Shown piece after piece: positions 17,895 to 32,200 of a DNA stretch of 64,000 nt. Positions within the stretch are counted from its first letter, which is position 1. The number at the start of each line of letters is the position of its first letter. Source of the stretch: Rodentolepis nana (taxonomy: Eukaryota; Platyhelminthes; Cestoda; Cyclophyllidea; Hymenolepididae). The notes under the pieces were generated by a model. It saw only the letters and a list, made by a program, of their open reading frames with translations. It did not search any database and was not told the DNA's origin. Where the stretch lies: NCBI GenBank assembly GCA_900617975.1, contig UZAE01012044.1, positions 1 to 64,000 of the forward strand, read 5' to 3'. Both the position numbers and the translations under genes were made by a program.

Positions 17895-20585
17895 AAGGCG
17901 TACTAACATGAATGAGCGCAAAGTCTATGAGATGTACTTTAGATGCTTCCATTGATCTAGAAGTATACAGTTTACAAGAGCTTTAAGAATGCGTTTAGCT
18001 AGTCTTGAACTTTATCCTTAACTCCTAAACGTGAATGTGTTGGTTCGATCAAAACAGTAACTAGGTTGATTGTGTGCCAATTTCTAATACCCTCTGTGGT
18101 ACACCCCTGTATCATATTATTGTCATTGATAATTTGGATGCGTGTATATTCTAACCTTGACCTCTCAGCACTCTTCAATTTCTGAAGTTTTAGAAATTAA
18201 TTGAGTGAGATGAATTATCAAAAAAAATGAAAATGTTTTTCAGACGGGCAAACATTAACTCACTTCGTTATCTTGAAGTGTTGAACCCAATTAAATCCTC
18301 GCTTATTGAAAATGATATTCAACTAATTGACTAACTCACAGTACGTGAATTCCTGCCCCACCCCCTCAACACTCTCACATTTGCTATCAATTTGTGTTCT
18401 TCTCATTTAAATGGAATTCGTAAGTGAATTAGAGAGCTCGTTAACTCAAATTACATATGGAGCATCAGAATGCAAAAGGTCCCAGAGAGGCAGCTAAAAG
18501 CTGGAAATACTTTGGATAAGTGCGAACATCGTGCGTACCTCCAAGTAAGCGCAAATGTGATCGGCATTCAGGACATAAAACTCCAAGTTCCAAAATTTGC
18601 TTTGTTTCGAAATGATCAACTTGTCTCTAAAGGCAGAAACTTGCTCCTACTGCCACCTTAGAAGCTATTCAGAACAAAAAATGGCATATCAGGTGCAGTA
18701 GGTGCGTGAAGAATAAATTAGGCATTCAATTACCTACAACTTACGTTGACGGCTGTGAAGATTTAGATACTTATTCCGAGTTCTATGCTGCACTTTAAAA
18801 TGAAATGAAATGTTAACGAAACAGGAATCGCATTAATTAGAATGGATTCCATAACACATTCGTTTTAGTGCTTAACAACGCTCTTCTAATTTTACAATAA
18901 CCTGAAAGTTATACACCTCTTTCCCAAATTCTCACCCTCGATCCAATTTTTAAGTGAATTAGTTAGTATTTCAATTGTCCCTTTCTTCTCTGTTTATTCT
19001 TCCCTTTAATTATCACACCAATCATTTCATGGAGAGACGAAATCGCTGGTTGGAGAGCTTTAATGAGCACAGATAGTTATGCGGAATCGAGAGATTTTAA
19101 CCATGCGGAGGGAGAGAGAGAGAGCGGTATAAAGTGCAGAAGTCGATGGCTAAGGCTTGACCCATTGTGGCAATGATGCTCTCACTGCAATGTGGAAATT
19201 TAGTCAGGAGAGAAAGACTATTTGTCCTCCCCACTAGCTTCTTGCTAAAGCAGATCTTAACTAATACGAGATTTAGTCGAACCTCTACAGACTTATTATT
19301 ATAAATACAAATAATACGAAAAGGTTTGAGTTGAAACGTATTCTTTGCTGAACAACTATACTTCAGCATTCTTTCTCACATCCTCCTGGTGTAGGTCAAT
19401 TGTTAATTAACTTAACGTAAAAGTGGACAAGAAGCTTATGACGGTGGAAGCATGATTTCATTGACTTATAGTAATTTAGTTTACAAAATACTCAGCAGCA
19501 AGTTTTTCCTGTGTTGGAAGTACAGTGGACGGTAGAATTTATTATATGTATATTGATAACAAACAAGATTGACAATATCGTGGATCGTCTTATCTCCCAT
19601 AAAGCCACCTAAGCATCCCGTTGGTATCACTATAAGACGCCATTTTTAAAAGGATATGAATTGATTAAAGAAAGAGCATTCGAGAAGTCCTTCCACGAAG
19701 AACTCACATAACATTATCTTTCTTATATGATCATTGGAACTGACAATTTAAATCGTGACTTCCAACTTAGCACATTTACCCCATTACATTTTAAAAGCAA
19801 AAGACTAAAATAAGGACACTGGAAGCATTTTTTATTGGCACTTGCGTTCGTCAACTTCTTACACACAATGCACCCATGTTGGACGAATTGCCTTAGCTTG
19901 TAACAACTTAGACAGTGCGTTCAAAAGGTTCAGAAGATCCTTGAGAGAACACGCCTTAATGAGATAAAAACTTTATGAATTGTGATATTGGTAGCAATGC
20001 ATATATATATATATATATGAAATATGAAAGGATTCAAGTAGCTGTGTCTCAGTGAAAGTACTTCATGTTCACCGACATTGAGCATTGGATGCACAAAGTT
20101 CGAAGAGTGTTTGATTAAATGGAGATACTGTCCATTGCCTCTTCATTTGTTTGTCCTCTTAACCAAGATCACCCTCGTTGTTTTATTTTTTTGACAATAA
20201 GTGGAAGAGGAAGGTTCCGAACAAACATTCAATGCTTTTCTTGCCTGTCGATGCGTGAAAGCTTCCTGAAACTAATGAAGAAATCAAAATTGTGATTCAT
20301 TCAAACATGAATTCGAACTTCGCTCGACTCCTGCCCAAAATTATTAATCTTAGAACTTTACAATGTTTAGGTTAAATAGCATTGCACGAAATCACTTAGT
20401 TAATATATCGTCATCATTCAAAATTAGTGATTTCTTGAGAGGGCTCAAATTGCATGGTGGAAACCTGCCGTTAACAGTATGAGCTATTGTTCGCCTACTT
20501 TTTAGAACGTTAGAACCGTGTATCGCACCCGATCGATCCGTTCAAACTTTTTTACATTTCATCAAAAATCTATATTGGGCAGTAT
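17895..20585. other. Non-coding stretch, nothing recognised
   Basis: Low-complexity AT-rich DNA with a short (TA)n tract near 20000-20018 and only small frames with no family resemblance. Confidence 0.4.
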
Positions 20586-20886
20586 GGTGTACGCGATAGA
20601 CTTGCCTCCACGCAGTGCACCCTGGGCAGCGTATACTCATACAACAAAAAGTCTATTAGCCGGTAGTTGACTTCTGACTTCAAACTACCATGACCCCACT
20701 GTATGTCACATTCGACCCCTTTCCCAGTACTCACCTTACCTTTTCTCTGCCTTTGTGTCTGTCTCTTTTATATCTTTGAAACACCTATCTATTCCCCCTC
20801 ACCCCTCTCTCGACTTTTTACTTTGATGCTCCTCCCCCTTGTGAAGCCCGAAGTTAACTTAAGGGCCATTGAAAGCAATCAAAAAG
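20586..20886 (+). mobile_element. SINE-like repeat, copy 8, diverged, tail missing
   Basis: The family runs from GGTGTACGCGATAGAC to AGGGCCATTGAAAGCAATCAAAA, but the terminal CTGCCATTTGA and TAAA tail are absent. It is probably an older copy. Confidence 0.75.
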
Positions 20887-21901
20887 TTAGTAGTTATTTT
20901 ATCAGAAAGAAATAACTCTGTCCGAGGCAAGAAGTAAATGTTGCAGACTTTAGCATTGTTTTCCCGAATTCACCTCAGACCTTAGACGCCTCATGCTTTA
21001 AGACCCTAAACAAAGTTTCCGATCAAAAGTGGTGTTAGTGATAAGTAGGTAATAGCAAACTTTGCTAACAATATCACTCCACCAACCAATCTTTGTATCT
21101 ATAAATTAAAACTATATGTATGGTTTAAACCTTTTCTGCTAACAAGGATTGCTCATTACACGCCCCCCTTTATTTGAAACTATCCTTTTCTGCTTTCCTC
21201 TGTTATTTGCTACAAGAATATAGATATTTGGAAGTCTTGCCTTGCCGTTGCGATCTATTATCCCGCCAATCATTTGGCAAGGCCAAATGTGATTGACCTT
21301 GAAAGGTAAAGCCGAATGGAGGCAAGTTGAGATGCTTAGTTAAAAATTAGCAAAATGATGGGTTTTCGAAAGAGAAAAACACCAAATAACTGTTACAGTC
21401 TTAAAAACTATATGTCAATCATCCACCCCCCCCCCCCCCCCCCCACCACCACAAAAATTATTGACAATATTGAGGGGTTGGCAAACAGACGATTATCTTA
21501 CTTAGAACACTTCGACTTTAAACATAATTTTAAGGAATGAGGAGTTCATTTAAGGCTGGCGATTAAAATTAAAAAAGGGAATGCAATTTCTGATGGTGAT
21601 TCAGATAGGGCCAATGTTTGACCGTTTGGTCACTGAACTCTACGAGAAGATAGTTAGTTGTATGTGATGTCGCAACTTAATAACACCCACTGAGCAGTCA
21701 CATAGGTGAAGCTTCTGCTAAAGGTTCAATTAGTGGGGAGGGGGGGGGGGGTTTCAACAATTTCTAAGAAATAAGCATATCACTTACATTTTATAATTTC
21801 TTATACCTGAAGTACTTGATGTATATAACAAGACGCCTTAGCGAAAGAGGTGTTAAGTATCGTGTAAAATTTGGGTGAAATAAACAATAACGCAAGACAA
21901 T
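20887..21901. other. Non-coding stretch with homopolymer C and G runs
   Basis: Contains a C tract near 21425-21444 and a G tract near 21737-21752. No gene was recognised. Confidence 0.4.
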
Positions 21902-22205
21902 ATTTATTTATTTCACATGGCAGGCGTTTTGATAGATATCATTAGCCATTTAGCTGACTTCGGGCTTCACAGAGGGGAGGTTCATCAAAGTAGCAGAAAG
22001 TCGAGGGGTGGGGAACAGAAGAGCGAATCACAGATGTAAAAGAGGCAGACAGACACAAAGGTAGAGAAAAAGGTAAGGTGAGTATTGTGGGGGGGGGTCC
22101 TGGTTGTTTGAAGTCAGAAGTCAAATGCCGGTTAATATACTTTTTTGCCATATGAGTATACGTTGCCAAGGGTTACCACGTGGAGGTAAGTCTATCGAGC
22201 ACCCC
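21902..22205 (-). mobile_element. SINE-like repeat, copy 9, with 15-bp target duplication
   Basis: A full minus-orientation copy with a perfect direct repeat ataacgcaagacaat at 21887-21901 and 22206-22220. It is the clearest retroposition signature in the window. Confidence 0.9.
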
Positions 22206-23201
22206 ATAACGCAAGACAATGACAAGTACAAATACGATAAATATTCAAGTAATATTTAATTCTTCAAGCACAAGAAGCAACACATGCGATATAGTGCTTC
22301 GTAAAGAAGACAAAAATACCACACAATGATATGAATCTGTCTATTTTACTGTTTATTAGTTTTATGCTGCAAATAAAGATAACCTTTTTTAATGTCACTT
22401 TTACAACCCCCAACCTTCGCCATTGGAGATTTCAGCTAATATTTGACTAGCCTATGCTCATAGGTGCATTCGCACAGGTTTATAATTTTTTCTCAAGAAA
22501 AAAATATAATGAAAATTATGTATTTAGTGCAAGTTGCATGATTTAGTCGACACATTTGTCTGAGGCAACCCCAAATAAGAAAATGTATCAAAAGGTTGAG
22601 TCGGGGATACGGATTAGAGGGGAGGACAAATCCTCTGATGAAAATATATTGGAACGTAAGGGAAAGTAACTTAAAGGCCCTATTTTTTAAATCACCATTT
22701 TCTAACAAATCAGATTTGCAATTGATGACGCATTGGAGATGTTGATAGATATTTCATTTTAGAGCACTGAGTCAAAGTTTTTCCCATTATAAAGAAGCAT
22801 TTCAAAAATCGCTTAAATTTTTTGGATATCAGAAGAAAGCATAGGTTTTTGGGCATCGAACAAGCTTATTGGTGACCACGTTTCAATCTATCTCTATTCG
22901 TTTGGGCAGAAGAACAGCAAATCACTAAAAAAATTGTATTGGCACCTAGCAAAAGAAGGCATCCAAGACTTAGTTTAATTGCTCCTCACTGTGTTTTCAA
23001 ATGAGTCATTGTGTTGATTTGAGTTGCCTCTTTGGTTATACTATCGATCGCACGTATGAATGTGAATCTCACCGCTCACCTAGTACAGCCAATGAGAGCA
23101 TAATCGTCAATTGTATTGGTCAGTCAGCTGCACTCAGAAATGAAACCTTTTTTTGTTCTTCACTATAATTTTTCTCCTGTCATCACTATCTTACAGCAGT
23201 C
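22206..23201. other. Upstream region of the TRPM channel gene
   Basis: No coding exon was recognised. Just before the start codon is a pyrimidine-rich acceptor (CACTATCTTACAG, ending near 23196) five bases upstream of ATG. It could be the end of a 5' UTR intron or a spliced-leader trans-splice site, which flatworms use. Confidence 0.4.
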
Positions 23202-26200
23202 ATGGATGGCAGTGGAGCTGGAAGTAACATTGAATCAAAGGATGACTTCATTAAGAGCAATTTCACTTACAAGGAATGCCAACTATTCATTCCAATCGAA
23301 ACAGAAGACGGTTCAACCTTGTAGGCATCACAATTTCCATTACTTGCATTGTTTAGCAAATGTGGTTGTGGAGAAATGGAATTTCATCATTTTGATGAAG
23401 AAACTGATTATTTTTCCGAGGAATGGATGCCCTATTTGATCGCCTCAATGGGCCCCACAAACGCTTATGGCGTAGTAGATTTCTACACCGGGATTCAAAA
23501 TTTGCATAAATCCTCAGAGGTGAGGTCTGATTTCAGTGTCTTATTAATTATTCTAGTACGTTCGAGTATCGGATGACGACGATCCAAGAAAGGTCATTGA
23601 GCTAATGCTCAAGCATTGGAAGCTTCTTGAAGATGAAGCACCCTTGCTTTGCATCTCCGTCCTTGGGGGTTTGGATTCCGCAATTTTTGATAGCAAGAAG
23701 AGAGACGTGTTTTGTGAGGGCTTGATAAATATTGTTAGTGCCACCAACGCATGGATAACCACATTCGGTTTGAACTGTGGGGTGGCTAGAGTTGTCAGCG
23801 AGGCTATATCCCTTGCTGAAACTTATTTCATCAAGGAGAATGGGGAGTCTCCAAAAATCACTTGCATTGGTGTGACTCCATGGGGTGATGTTAGGAGTCA
23901 TTACAATCTCGTAAAATCTGTCGTAAGTTCGCTCACTATTACCGCCCTCTCATAGTCTATTTCAGTACTCCAAACCAAACGCTCATATCACATACGGTGT
24001 GAGTAATGTTGTGATTCCGAACGAGGCTATTTCTCTCAATAAAAATCACACTCACTACATTCTGGTGGACAATGGAATGAGAAATAACTACCAACGTTCA
24101 AATATCTTCCAATACCGTGATAAGATAGACCAATTAATAGCGACACCACAAACAGGTTATTAGTTTTTTGGTATTTAAATTATTTCTCTTATCTTAGGTG
24201 GAGGGTGTGGAGTGCCAGTTGTAACACTGGTTCTAGGAGGGGGATTTGATGTTATCGAAAATGTTGCTTATCGTGCGTCACAAGGGATGCCTATCATTAT
24301 CTGTGGGTCTACAGGCGGAGCAGCCGAAATTCTCCAGCGAATCTGTCAATACAAGGCAAATAAAAGGTCTGTGAGTTATAATATTCACCGATCACCTTCT
24401 TAGGTCTCGAGGTCTTTCTGCTACGCAAATTAATGAGATGAGGGAGATGTTAGAGCAGCTTTTGGAGAGCTCCCAAGAAGGTCCCAATCCTGACTGGACG
24501 GTGGAGAAAGGCATTGAATTGCTTCAAAATATCGCCGCGAATGAGCGTTTCCTTAGCTACTTCGCGCTTGGAGTTGAGTCGAGAGTTGAAAGTCTTGACA
24601 AGGCATTCCTTAAAGCCATTATTAAATGCTCTGCAATGAATCCTGTGGACCAATGTAACATCGCTCTCAAATTTGGTTGTGTTGATATGATCAAGCAACA
24701 GCTTATAGAGAACCCAAAACTTCGGAGTGCTCTCGATGGTGGTAAGTTAATTGCCTCTTTTTTGTTTTAAAATTTATTAATTTGCAAAATATGTTTTCAG
24801 CACATAGTGTTCACTGGTAAGACCATGTCATCCTATGAGGCACCACTATTGAGGTCAGGCAGTTAGCAGATGAAAACATAGAGGAGAAATAATGAACTAA
24901 AACAAAAGGTTCCCAGGATGAATTGTCTGCACAATTATAAGTAAATACCTACTGGTACTTTTTGTGCGTGAATTAATTTCTTAATGAATTAATAGTTCGG
25001 CTCCAATAAGCCAAACTGCATCCAAACGCACTCATGCGTGTCTCACAAACAGACTGAAGCAGATATAATGAATTTTGGTGGTGTGTCAGGCGAGAGATAT
25101 AGACACTTATTGAGCATGTTTCAAACGGGAATAACGCCTTCTGTTACCAGTCTAGTACCAATGTAGATCATTTTGAAAGAGGACCATATGGTCCTAAGAG
25201 CGTTAAAAAGTTAAATTGAGAGTATTTATGAAGATTATATTGGAAGTAGGTTAAATTAATTATCTCATATATAATAAAATGAGTTGGAGACTATATCATT
25301 AAGATGTATGATTGCCCTCTTAATACCATGGTCACCAAGTCCTAGTAAATGTCAACCTTTTCTCACCACTTAAACAATTTTAACAGTCAAATAAAGACGA
25401 AATTTGTGCAGTTTTTTTGGTGATAGGGTCGATGCCATTAGCTGGGACACATTCAATCCGACTTCCATAACTCGGAAAGTTTTGTAGAATATCAGCACCT
25501 ACCATGCTCTCATTGGCTTTGACAAGGTTGCTTATAATTGGAGTGCTATAAGCGTCGATTAGCTGAGTGTGTTATCTCTCAATGTTCCCACCGAATTAAA
25601 ATTTCTTCAAAGAATTAATGCAGGAATAGAAATTGATGCTTATTTTAATTTGAATTGGCCAAATACGAGTAAAGACATTCTCGAATGATGCCGTGGTTTC
25701 ATTTGGAACTTTTCATATCCAAGAATGGCAGTTTTATATTTACTCTAGTCGTAAAATGTTCTCTAATAAAACAAAGTATCGTAACAATTTTTACCTTTGG
25801 AAATCATGTCATTACTTCAGGACATCTGGATTCAAACTGGTTTTTGAACTCTGCCAAAAAATTTTCCATATTTATTAGTAATGAGACGAAAATAGTGGTC
25901 ATGATAGTTGAGAAAGCTTCGATCTTCATGGAGTCGTTCGTGCTCAATTTTAATGACTTCACAACAAATGAGTTTGACTGACAACTAGACCAATTGTTAG
26001 TAGTGTTGATACAAATGCATTTTTTGCTATTTTATTATTAGTACTCCCTGTAAGAAGTTTTATCTAGGTGTGTTATTGAAACTACAAAAAACAGAATCTA
26101 TTTTTACAATATCTTATATCCATTTAGGGCAAATTAATGAGCTGGTAACAGCAGCCTTGCTGGAAAATCAATGCGAATTCATAGAGGTGATGATTGAACA

Positions 26201-29200
26201 GGAAGTGGTCGAAATACCCACTTACCTTAAAATGAGCACCCTAAACACACTTTACAACCATATCGATGATCCTACAATTCTTGGACGCTCTTTTGAAATG
26301 TATGGCATTCAAAAAGCCCCCACAGCATCCAATGCAGTCAGGAAAGCTAAAATGACTACAGCTGCAGATACTAGATCATCTTCGTCGAGTACAGAAGGCA
26401 AATCCATGACCATTCCAGACATGCTTAAACAAAAGAAACAAAAGATTTACCAAGCTGAGTGGACCAACCTTCGTAAAGTCAAAAAACTCCTGAGGCTAAT
26501 GCTGGGAAATTTTGAGAGTGAAAATTACGCTGAAATTACTGTAAGTTCATCGATTCCACTGACGTGTTTAAGTCGCCTTTACGATGGTTCCACATAAGGT
26601 TACCTTAATGTGTGTTCGTTCTTTTAGCCTGCAAACAGCAAAACGATGTTTCCTCAGCCCATGCAGGTAGGTCGTTGAAGATTTTGATAATTATTTTCCG
26701 ATTTAAGCAAAAGTAAATGCGATTACTTTTTTCGTGGCTTTTGAAAAAAGGAACTTTTCATTTGGGCAATATTGAACAATCGTCATGAGATGGCGTTAAT
26801 ATTCTGGCGAAATGCAAACGAATCATTGCCACTGAGCATAATTGCTTGCAATATTTATCAAAAGATGATATCCACCCTACCAGGTTATGATACGGAAGGC
26901 CGACGTGCTCTAGCCGGCCAAAAAGACTATTTTGAACAATCCGCTAAAACAATGATTGAACTTTGTTATGAAAAATCACAAGTGAGTTGTTGTGTTGCGC
27001 TTTGATTGGTCGGTTTGTTGCCATCGTGCAAATAACTTTGCTATTTGGCTCGGCATGTCTTGGCGGTTCTATAATTAACCCATATATAAAGTAGCATATA
27101 TTCAGTAATACTAACATTTCTGTAGCCAGCACACATTTTACCCATCTTCTAAAATAGAGATAATGGTAAGTAAATTTCGACACAGTTATTACTTCGCACT
27201 ATTATAAAAAATCTATTTTTCTAAATTAGTAATAGAATTAGTCATCTGACGAAGGTGTCGTCGATACATTGAGAATATCGATTTTTATATGACGTAAAAC
27301 TTGAAATTTTATTCATTTATATTCCATTTATCTTCCTAAAATACTCCCAATCAATTTTAGGCGACATGTTATCAAGTAAAAAGCGTTTTTCCGCTTTTCG
27401 GTGGTGAGATCGTAAATTTTTTTGGATTTTATGACACAAATTGGACCCTGAATATCCTATACTCAATGCCATGGTGGTACTCTCTTACAATCCACTTTCT
27501 TAAAACCCTAAAGAAACAATTTTCAGTATCTACTTAGTCATTGGCAAAGTCGATTGTTGTAAAAGAGGTGAATATCAATGACTAAAATTTAAGACAGTTC
27601 ATGCAGAAAATTTTTTTAAAATAACCTTAACATAATAGCTGCACATTATTTAAACTCATGTTTGAACCTTCTATACAGGTCTGAACAGCTTATTCACAGT
27701 TAGAGGGTTCATGTTTAAAATTTGTAATTAAGAGAATACAGAATTGTGTAGTAAAGTTTTCAGTGGGAGTATGTTTTAAATAAATGCATGAATTAGCATC
27801 CAGTCAACAAGGTTTTTTTGTAAAAATAATTAATAAAGCAGATTTAATTTTAAAAATTCACTGCGATAAAATGGCAAGTCTTGATAGAAATTCAAATATA
27901 TCGATTACAGCGATGCATACACTGGTCATAGTGATCCTATTGGTTGAAGCTCCCTGAAACAAAACTGGACTTATTAGAAGAATGGAGAAATTGTTGAACG
28001 ATAATGAAGATGAAGATAGCAGATACTGAGTTATCGGAAAATAATAAACTCAAAATTTAACTTCTTGAATATGTCCAATGTTCTGATCGATGTTTCAACA
28101 AACATTTCATCACAATTCCCCATATTGAATGATAATGTCATGAGCAAAGTTTGGGCCAGGGTATTGAAGGTTGAAAGGTGGGAATTGGGGATGGGGTACG
28201 GTGGACCACGATAAATAAGCTAATAAGTAACTTAGAAGCAATTGGCATGTCCTTGAGCTGTCTGTCCGTGCCATGGTATTCACTTGCGTGTATACTCTTC
28301 TGCATGTATTAGGAAAATTTTAACATCAGGTTTGTTCAAGGCATAAATTTCTAAAGCTATGACTGTTAACTCTTTTAGTGGAAATCTCTATATCTTCTTG
28401 TTCGACCATTTACAACCTGGGGTGAGCTCCATTGCATTCCACTAGCTCTGAATGCCGATTGTCAAGACTTTGTCTCCTCAAATGCCTGCCAGCACGTCAT
28501 TCAACTTGACTGGCAATCTGGAATTGAAGCAAATTCTGTCTCTGTAGTCCTCGCCTACCTCTTTCCGCCATTAATATTCACAAATCTAGTGAAGTTCTCT
28601 AAAAGTCGAATTATACTTCCCGATTCGAGTGATCCTGAAATTTATAAGCGTTTGAAAGAAAGTATTGCAAGACCTGGTGCGGACGATACTCTGTCTATGG
28701 AGAAAATTTCTAGTGCACAGAAAATTCACGACTTCTATAATACACCGCGAACGAAATTCTGTGTTAATACGGTAAAATAAATGCTACTTGCGTATTTTAA
28801 GTAACCCTTTGAGTCACTAATCAAATGATTTTTAGACGTTCTACGCAATCTTCCTGATATTCTTCTCATATACCATACTCTTTGGAATGGAGCCAGGGCA
28901 TATTTCAATCTTAGAGATTGTGCTAATGGTATATCTTGCATGTTTCTCAGTGGAAACAATTCGAAGTGTAAGTTGATTTTGAACTCATATGTTCCAATTT
29001 GTTAAGCTTCTCATTGTAACAGTAGGACAAGAATCGTCAAGTTCATCTTTAAGGAAATGGTTACACAATAACAGATGGCATGGCTATGATTTAGCTCTGA
29101 TATTACCAACAATATTGACCATGTGCTTACGCATTGGCTTGAATGAAACCTACCTTATTGCCAAATCATGCTACTCAGTTCTATGTAAGTAGCATTGATA

Positions 29201-32200
29201 TCGCGAGTCCTAACATTTGAATATCTGGTATATCTTTCGTTAAATTTCAGTGATATTTTACTTCATGCGGATCTTTCAAATGTATGCTGTGAATAGGAGG
29301 CTAGGTCCTCAGGCTGTGATGATTTTCAGAATGCTGATTGAACTGGGCATTTTCATCCTCGTGTTGATAGTATTCCTGCTTCCTTATGGTGTTGCATCTC
29401 AGGCCATGTTGTATCCCAATCTTACAAGTTTTAAGCCTTCAATTCTTAAAGACATCTTCTACTACCCCTACTATCGACTTTATGGAGAACTGAACTTGGA
29501 GCAAGCAGAAGGTATCCCAATGTCTTGTAATACTAAAACCTACTCCCCTTTTTTTCCTGATTAACAAATAACACCATTAACTCTGCAAATCGTCGTAGGA
29601 GAAAATGAAGCTTGTAAGGGTAAAGACGCGGATGGAAACAATTGTCCTGTTGAAAATCCAATTGTTCCTCTACTTCTTGCTGCCTACATGCTCATTGTTG
29701 TTGTTCTCCTGGTAAATCTTCTGATCGCCATCTTCAGGTACGTGAAATGAGAATAAAGAGAAACGAAAGAGTTGATTTAGAGTCGATTGATAGAACTGTG
29801 ATTCATGAGCTTATAGCTCTTGAAATTGAACGAATTATCTCGTTTTGGTGGCATTAATCAAGTAAATCGTAAGCTATCGTCTTTGCACGTACAACGCTTG
29901 GGGTGCATAAGTTCTATTGTAATTTAAAATTATGTAACTAGTTGGACTTTGAGAGGTAACTTTATAACCATGGTGTGATTTGGAAGCACTTACTCCTTAT
30001 TGTGCAATCCGCTAAAGCGTATTTTGAACTATTTATTTCAGTAACGTATTCTCGGACATTCAAGAAAAATCACTGCTGTTCTGGAAATCGACAAAGTATT
30101 ACCTCCTCCGGGAATACAAGGACGCCCCTATTCTACCACCACCTTTCAGTTTGTTGCAAGCCTTCTTCGAGGCTCTGACCTGTTGCCGCTACAAGTTTTC
30201 CTCAAAATCGGGGTCGAAGAAAGGTTGGTTTGTTTTATATTAATTTTTGAAGAAAATGGAATAAACAGATGACTCGAGGTCTTTTAACGAAACTAAGCCA
30301 ATTAAATACCATTGTAGTGTCATTTATTTTTATTTATATCAAATGACAGGCTCTATGATGGTTATCATTAGCCCTTTAGTTGACTTCAGGCTTCATAGAG
30401 GGCGAAATAAATCGAAAGGGGGCGGGGTGAACAGAAGAGTGTTTTAAAGATGTAAAAGAGACAGACACAGAGGTAGAAAAAAGGTGAGGTGAGTACTGTG
30501 GAAGTAGTCGAATACCAAATTCAATGGGGGTGATGGTAGTTTGAAGTCAGAAGTCAACTGCGGGTTAATAGATTTTTTGCCGTATGAGTATACGTTGCCC
30601 AGGGTGCACCACGTGGAGGTAAGTCTATCGCACACCCCACATTGTAGTATCATACAAAAGTAAAAAATGCATCATTTTGACTTTTTTCCCCACTAATTAA
30701 AACAATGCAGACGATCCCATCGAAAATTCCTTCCCCGTTCTCAGAACTCATGATTTTGACTTCTAAGTGAGTTGTAAAAGAGAGGAGAATTCGATGCTAC
30801 TTGTCAATTTTTTAATGCAATAATTAATAATCGACTCAATGTTTGAGTAGTGCATTGAGATTATGGAACGATGCCGAGATTTGTTGCCCTTGCCCTAAAC
30901 AGTCTCTACCATTCTTTACAGCCGGGTCTATTTATTGTAAGGTTATTTCTAGAATTGATCGATGCAAACACTTGTCATCTCACACATTCGTGATGAGTTA
31001 TTGCCACTTGGTACTTACAAGGATCTTCTTACACTGGCTGACCCTTGACATTAGCTTGGCGTCTAGGCAGCCATCAGCTCACGCACACCAGTTCACTTTT
31101 GGCAAGTGAGGCAACTTAATCTAATGTTTTGAGACAACTGGTCTTCATCTTAATAATTTTGCGAAAAAAATTCCTTCGTGAGATCAATATTACTACTACT
31201 TTTTTGACATTCCAATTTAGCCTGAATGCACACAATCCTAATAATTGATTTTTACGACGCTTAGTGAACGCATCACAAAGATGCGGAAGATTAATCAAAA
31301 CTTTAGCCTTTAAAAAGAATCCCTGATTTCCAAACAGTGGATCAATATAGGTGACAGAACTCGTAACAGCAATCCAGCAAATGAGAAGCTGGAGGAAGAT
31401 TCTATTTAAAATTAAGACATAAACGAACACTTGAGACAACTTGCACGAGGGTAAAACAGTGACTCTAGTTTCTGGTTTTAATATTCTTCGTGTAGTCAGG
31501 GAGTTAGGTCGAACGGACTCGAATGAGTCAAATAACGAAGCTGTTACGACAGAAAATAGTGCCAACAAGCTGCATCATGGTCTATTTTGTTCATTTTGAG
31601 TTCGAGAAACGAAAGATGATTTGTCACTCTCGTTTTGGCAAATATATATATACCTGCTTACATACTCATTTTGTTGATGGTTATCGAATTCCACTGAGCA
31701 ATTGCGTATTTTTAATTCAGTTAAAAAGACTAAAGACATTGAGGAGGAAGCTGAAGGAGGCATGAACATGCTAACGTATGGAGATGACTCCGACGATGAA
31801 GATGAGGAACAAATTGATCCATATAAGGAGGAGTTGGACAATTCCGTCCTTCAAATGCAGGTGTGGGCCGTTCGCAAAATTTTGAAACAAGAGAAGCACA
31901 ATGAAATTAGCCAAATAGCAAATGTTTACAATATGTAAGTGCCTTATATGTTGATGTGTATACTCTTCATGACATCTTCAATGAAACTTGAAACATAAAT
32001 TGTTGAAATTAGTATCAAAATTTTAAAAGGAAGCTGATTTTTAATATTTCGTCGCATCTGAACGATGATAATTGTCTTTACCCCACTTACACCAGTTTAT
32101 TGACTGTTAGGTGTTTAAACTCATGACTCGAAATGATATCTTGCTACTGCTGTTCCCAATTCATCACTCTTCATATGTGATTTCCTACAACCCAAAGAGG

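Noticed and set aside
31116..31568. 150-codon minus-strand ORF in TRPM intron 15
   Set aside because: No family resemblance; antisense intronic AT-rich DNA, and the hydrophobic stretches can come from T-rich codons. Kept only as a possible chance frame.
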